A stretch of DNA of 64,000 bases from Mesorhabditis belari. Its lineage: Eukaryota; Nematoda; Chromadorea; Rhabditida; Rhabditidae. Positions within the stretch are counted from its first letter, which is position 1. Each line of letters begins with the position of its first letter. The stretch spans positions 2,436,001 through 2,500,000 of the forward strand of contig CAUEEP010000729.1 of the NCBI GenBank assembly GCA_958450365.1, in the 5' to 3' direction. The position numbers were made by a program, and so were the translations under genes. This document shows, in pieces, positions 62,001-64,000 of the stretch. The notes beneath the pieces were generated by a model. It was not told the origin of the DNA and did no database searches. It worked only from the letters and a program-made list of their open reading frames with translations.

Positions 62001-62165
62001 TCATGCGATGCCTTTGCCTTCGGTCATGAAGAGACCAACAACGACCGCATCATAATCGAATGGACCAACACCCCCGACGGTGCCACCAAGCAATTTCGCC
62101 GTGAATGGTTCCAAGGAGATGGAATGGTCCGCCGCAAGAATCTCCCTATTGAGTACAACCCTTGA
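59042..62165 (+). CDS. B-box-like zinc finger / charged repeat / MSP-domain fusion protein
   Basis: Eleven exons join in phase to 444 residues: 59042-59099, 59183-59267, 59386-59459, 59774-59892, 60057-60152, 60197-60296, 60390-60483, 60946-61239, 61588-61717, 61817-61927, 61992-62165 (TGA). Residues 13-56 hold a Cys/His cluster of B-box type (C13, C15, C16, C29, C37-x2-H40-x3-C44-x2-C47, H49, H51, H56). Residues 70-180 are charged and probably helical. Residues 181-208 and 283-307 are duplicates (VW-ETKWP-IKK-QE). Residues 228-282 are five 11-residue repeats ([11 protein letters not shown]). Residues 318-444 are a full-length [23 protein letters not shown] through [25 protein letters not shown] is the nematode sperm motility polymer and oocyte signal. 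The usual start M-A-Q-S reads T-A-Q-S, and the exon opens with an in-frame acceptor, so MSP cannot start here by itself. Sperm function is likely; the role of the extension is unknown. Confidence 0.92.
60741..60784. repeat. MITE 'ggtaggctaatttccgccat', single end
   Basis: tggcgagttgcgcaaataaaatgacggaaattagcctacccc: one arm of the family, in the intron between the exons ending 60483 and starting 60946. The paralogous intron has a short two-armed copy at 61303-61424. Confidence 0.85.
61001..61165 (+). repeat. 33-bp coding minisatellite, five units
   Basis: Units 61001-61033, 61034-61066, 61067-61099 and 61100-61132 are identical, and 61133-61165 is a variant ([11 protein letters not shown]). 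The array is inside exon 8 of the MSP-fusion gene and keeps the frame. The minus-strand frame reading [11 protein letters not shown] is an artefact. Confidence 0.97.
61303..61424. repeat. MITE 'ggtaggctaatttccgccat', short copy
   Basis: aaggctaatttccgccatttcatttgg to gcggaaattagcctactc, about 120 bp, with a shortened centre compared with 48009-48254. It is in the last-but-two intron of the MSP-fusion gene. Confidence 0.88.
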
Positions 62166-62187
62166 TCTGCCATGATTTTCAGTGCCC

Positions 62188-62193
62188 AATAAA
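62188..62193 (+). terminator. Polyadenylation signal AATAAA
   Basis: AATAAA 22 bp after the TGA of the MSP-fusion gene (cccaataaaatttg). Confidence 0.8.
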
Positions 62194-62270
62194 ATTTGTA
62201 CTGTGAATGTATTTCATTATCATTTCCAATATACGGATGCAGATGCATAATTGAGTTATCCGATAATTAC

Positions 62271-62796
62271 CTGTTGAACTGCTTCTTGAAGTGTACCGTG
62301 ATAAAAGTTGAGTGGAGGCTTTGAAGAGATACCACCATTTCGATATCTAAGATCCGGATTAAGTTCCAAAAACAAAAAAAAAATTAAGTATTACCTGACA
62401 TCAAAAATTGTGATGAAATTGTTGATAGCTTCATAAATATCGCCATAGTCCTTGGGAATACGCGGAGCCGTATGTTCATTCTGTTGAGACTCCGCAAGCA
62501 TGTCTTCGTCATCTGGTTGATAAGCATAGGCACTTGTATCCTGATCATTCGAAGTTAATTAGATTGATTTTTTTAGCCAACCATATCACTATCATCATAC
62601 TCGTGAACCAAATCACGACGCCTATGCTGTCGACTCTGCTGTCGAACGGCTTCTCGTCCATTCGCACATCGTCCACGTGTACGATCTGCAATTGAAGACG
62701 ACGAAGGCTGCTCAACTAAAAAGATTCCGATCAAAACAATATAAAAACTGGCACAAGTAATGTGCCTAAAACGAACCAATATCGTCCTCCTCAGCG
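62271..62796 (-). pseudogene. N-terminal part of a second SH2 tyrosine kinase gene, 3' truncated
   Basis: Four exons join in phase: 62777-62796, 62582-62715, 62395-62540, 62271-62346. They give AEEDDIVEQPSSSS, an Arg-rich stretch (RQQSRQHRRRDLVHEY), then AYAYQPDDEDMLAESQQNEH, KDYGDIYEAINNFITIF, and LNFYHGTLQEAVQQ, which looks like the first strand and helix of an SH2 domain. After the donor at 62270 nothing of the SH2 or kinase follows before the convergent MSP-fusion gene ends at 62165. The upstream end is blocked by a foldback MITE (62830-63092). A paralogue of one exon sits at 57225-57318. It is a broken copy, or its 3' exons lie elsewhere. Confidence 0.78.
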
Positions 62797-62829
62797 CTAA
62801 ATTTAAAACAAAATAAAATATATTTTTGA

Positions 62830-63092
62830 GTGATTGCATACTTTTTAAAATAACGCTTTATCGATTACATAGTTTCCCAAAATTTCAGAACAATCCAATC
62901 TTTGGAAGGTTGATTTTCAAATTAGGCTCAAAATGCACTTTTGTGCTGATTTAATCCATTTTCGTTTGAATTTAAGCAAGATTTTAAAAAATGAAAGAGA
63001 ACGGTTCGATCGATTGGATTGTTCTGAAATTTTGGGAAACTATGTAATTGATGAAGCGTTTTATTTTAGAAAGTATGCAATCACTCAAAAAT
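62830..63092. repeat. Foldback MITE (arms 'gattgcatactttttaaaat')
   Basis: ttttgagtgattgcatact...cagaacaatccaatc is inverted as gattggattgttctg...agtatgcaatcactcaaaa. It abuts the Tc1-like element that starts at 63094. Confidence 0.88.
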
Positions 63093-63093
63093 A

Positions 63094-64000
63094 CAGTAGC
63101 GGACATAATTTTGGAAACTTTTGTTTTTTCTAAAAAAAATTTCTTAGTAAAATCTGATTCGGTATGTTTACTAGCGAAAATATGTAGACCTAAAAAGCAC
63201 GTAATAATCCATAGACAGAACTGCTGAACTTTTTGAAAACTATTATTTTTAATGCATTTATCTATAAACCTAGAGGACATAAATTTGGAAACTTTTAAAA
63301 ACAACTCTAAATAATGACGTAACAAACCATTAAACTTCTAAATTAAAACAAAAACAAATAAATCGATTCAATACTTTGTGGAAGATCCTTCAGAATCAAT
63401 AATAGTCTGGCACCGAGCGCTCATCGAAGCAACCAAGTTGTCGATGGTTGTTGTTTGAATTTCCATCCATTTCTTAGCCAAAAGCTCGAATTTTTCATTA
63501 AGGTTATGGCTTTGAACGCCCGACAGACTCTCTCCAGAACTTCCTATAGATGTTCAATATGGTTTTAGATCAGAATTCTGGCTCGGCCATTCCATAAAAT
63601 AATTCCTTCCTGCTGAAACCAGTCCTTTACAAGCCGCAAAGTATGTTTGTCCTGTTGAAAAAGAAAGTTGGAAGGCATCAACTGGAAGGCATTCAACTGG
63701 AGGGAAGTTTATGTTTCGATAAAATGTCCAAGCAAGCACGTTTTTCTATAATTCCATCAGTGCATTTTAATGGGATCATTCCGCAAGCTGAAAAGCCGCT
63801 CCATACAAGATCATTACCACTGTCATGCTTCAAAGTCGGAATTACGTATCCTTTACTGAACCTTTTGTTGATATGACGACGAACATATCGAATGCCATCA
63901 GATTCAAACAATTCGAACTTACTTTCGTCCGAAAAGAGGCAAATAGACCATTGTTGAGCCGTCCAATATCGATGCTCTTCTGTGAATTTGACCCGAAGCT
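63094..64000 (-). mobile_element. Tc1-like transposon with IR/DR end (runs off the window)
   Basis: The end CAGTAGCGGACATAATTTTGG follows TA. A second copy of the block (ggacataaatttggaaactttt) lies at about 63276, the IR/DR layout. The minus strand carries the transposase back half: SDESKFELFESDGIRYVRR (first Asp, about 63930), HDSGNDLVWSGFSACGMIP, then WFQQEGI and NHIEHL with stops near 63550. The copy is broken. Its first 12 bases match the Tc1-like element at 10257, but the rest of the repeat differs. Confidence 0.88.

Noticed and set aside
61720..62248. Frames opposite the MSP exons on the minus strand
   Set aside because: Shadows of the strongly conserved MSP coding sequence. They are also not a continuation of the truncated kinase.

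Overview
This window looks like a repeat-rich stretch of a nematode nuclear genome. The reasons are a major sperm protein (MSP) reading frame with the near-invariant nematode C-terminus, an SH2-tyrosine kinase of the Fer/SPE-8 type that nematodes have expanded, small introns bounded by GT...TTTCAG, many Tc1/mariner elements and foldback MITEs, and eukaryotic tRNA genes (two Lys, two Phe with a 10-nt intron). I cannot name the species. Most open reading frames over 60 codons here are chance frames or transposon debris. The real genes are made of short exons, and I rebuilt them by matching splice phase from exon to exon.

Layout. (1) About 1.5-18.0 kb, + strand: a gene of at least 18 exons (5' end off the window) coding for 461 visible residues of a mostly disordered P/R/Q/D/E-rich protein that ends in six IGxGA-type motifs. 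Its introns are filled with satellites, foldback MITEs and a Tc1-like transposon. (2) 18.3-33.3 kb, - strand, tail-to-tail with gene 1: a 20-exon gene for a 936-residue secreted protein with a signal peptide, P/R-rich exons, one 282-codon Thr-rich mucin-like exon and a basic C-terminus. Its introns hold two tRNA-Lys genes, a mariner element and several MITEs. (3) 34-53 kb: gene-poor. It has a two-exon fragment of gamma-COP, a LINE reverse transcriptase scrap, satellites, a 3.2-kb snapback mariner derivative, decayed transposases, many foldback elements, an inverted pair of intron-bearing tRNA-Phe genes and a possible aspartic-protease scrap. (4) 53.9-57.3 kb, - strand: a 21-exon SH2 + tyrosine kinase gene flanked by inverted repeats. 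(5) 59.0-62.2 kb, + strand: an 11-exon gene whose product joins a B-box-like zinc finger, a helical/charged region and an 11-residue repeat in frame to a complete MSP domain. (6) 62.3-62.8 kb, - strand: the N-terminal exons of a second kinase of the same family, cut off next to the MSP gene. (7) 63.1-64.0 kb: a Tc1-like transposon running off the window.

The strongest candidate for something undescribed is the zinc finger-MSP fusion. The ancestral MSP start (M-A-Q-S) reads T-A-Q-S and is fed by a spliced upstream exon, and the extension itself was built by a local duplication that seems to include a frameshifted piece of MSP. Together with two SPE-8/Fer-like kinase loci within 9 kb, this suggests a small sperm-function cluster. 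A second theme is the number of palindromic elements, several with mariner-type ends, that carry tRNA-like sequences.
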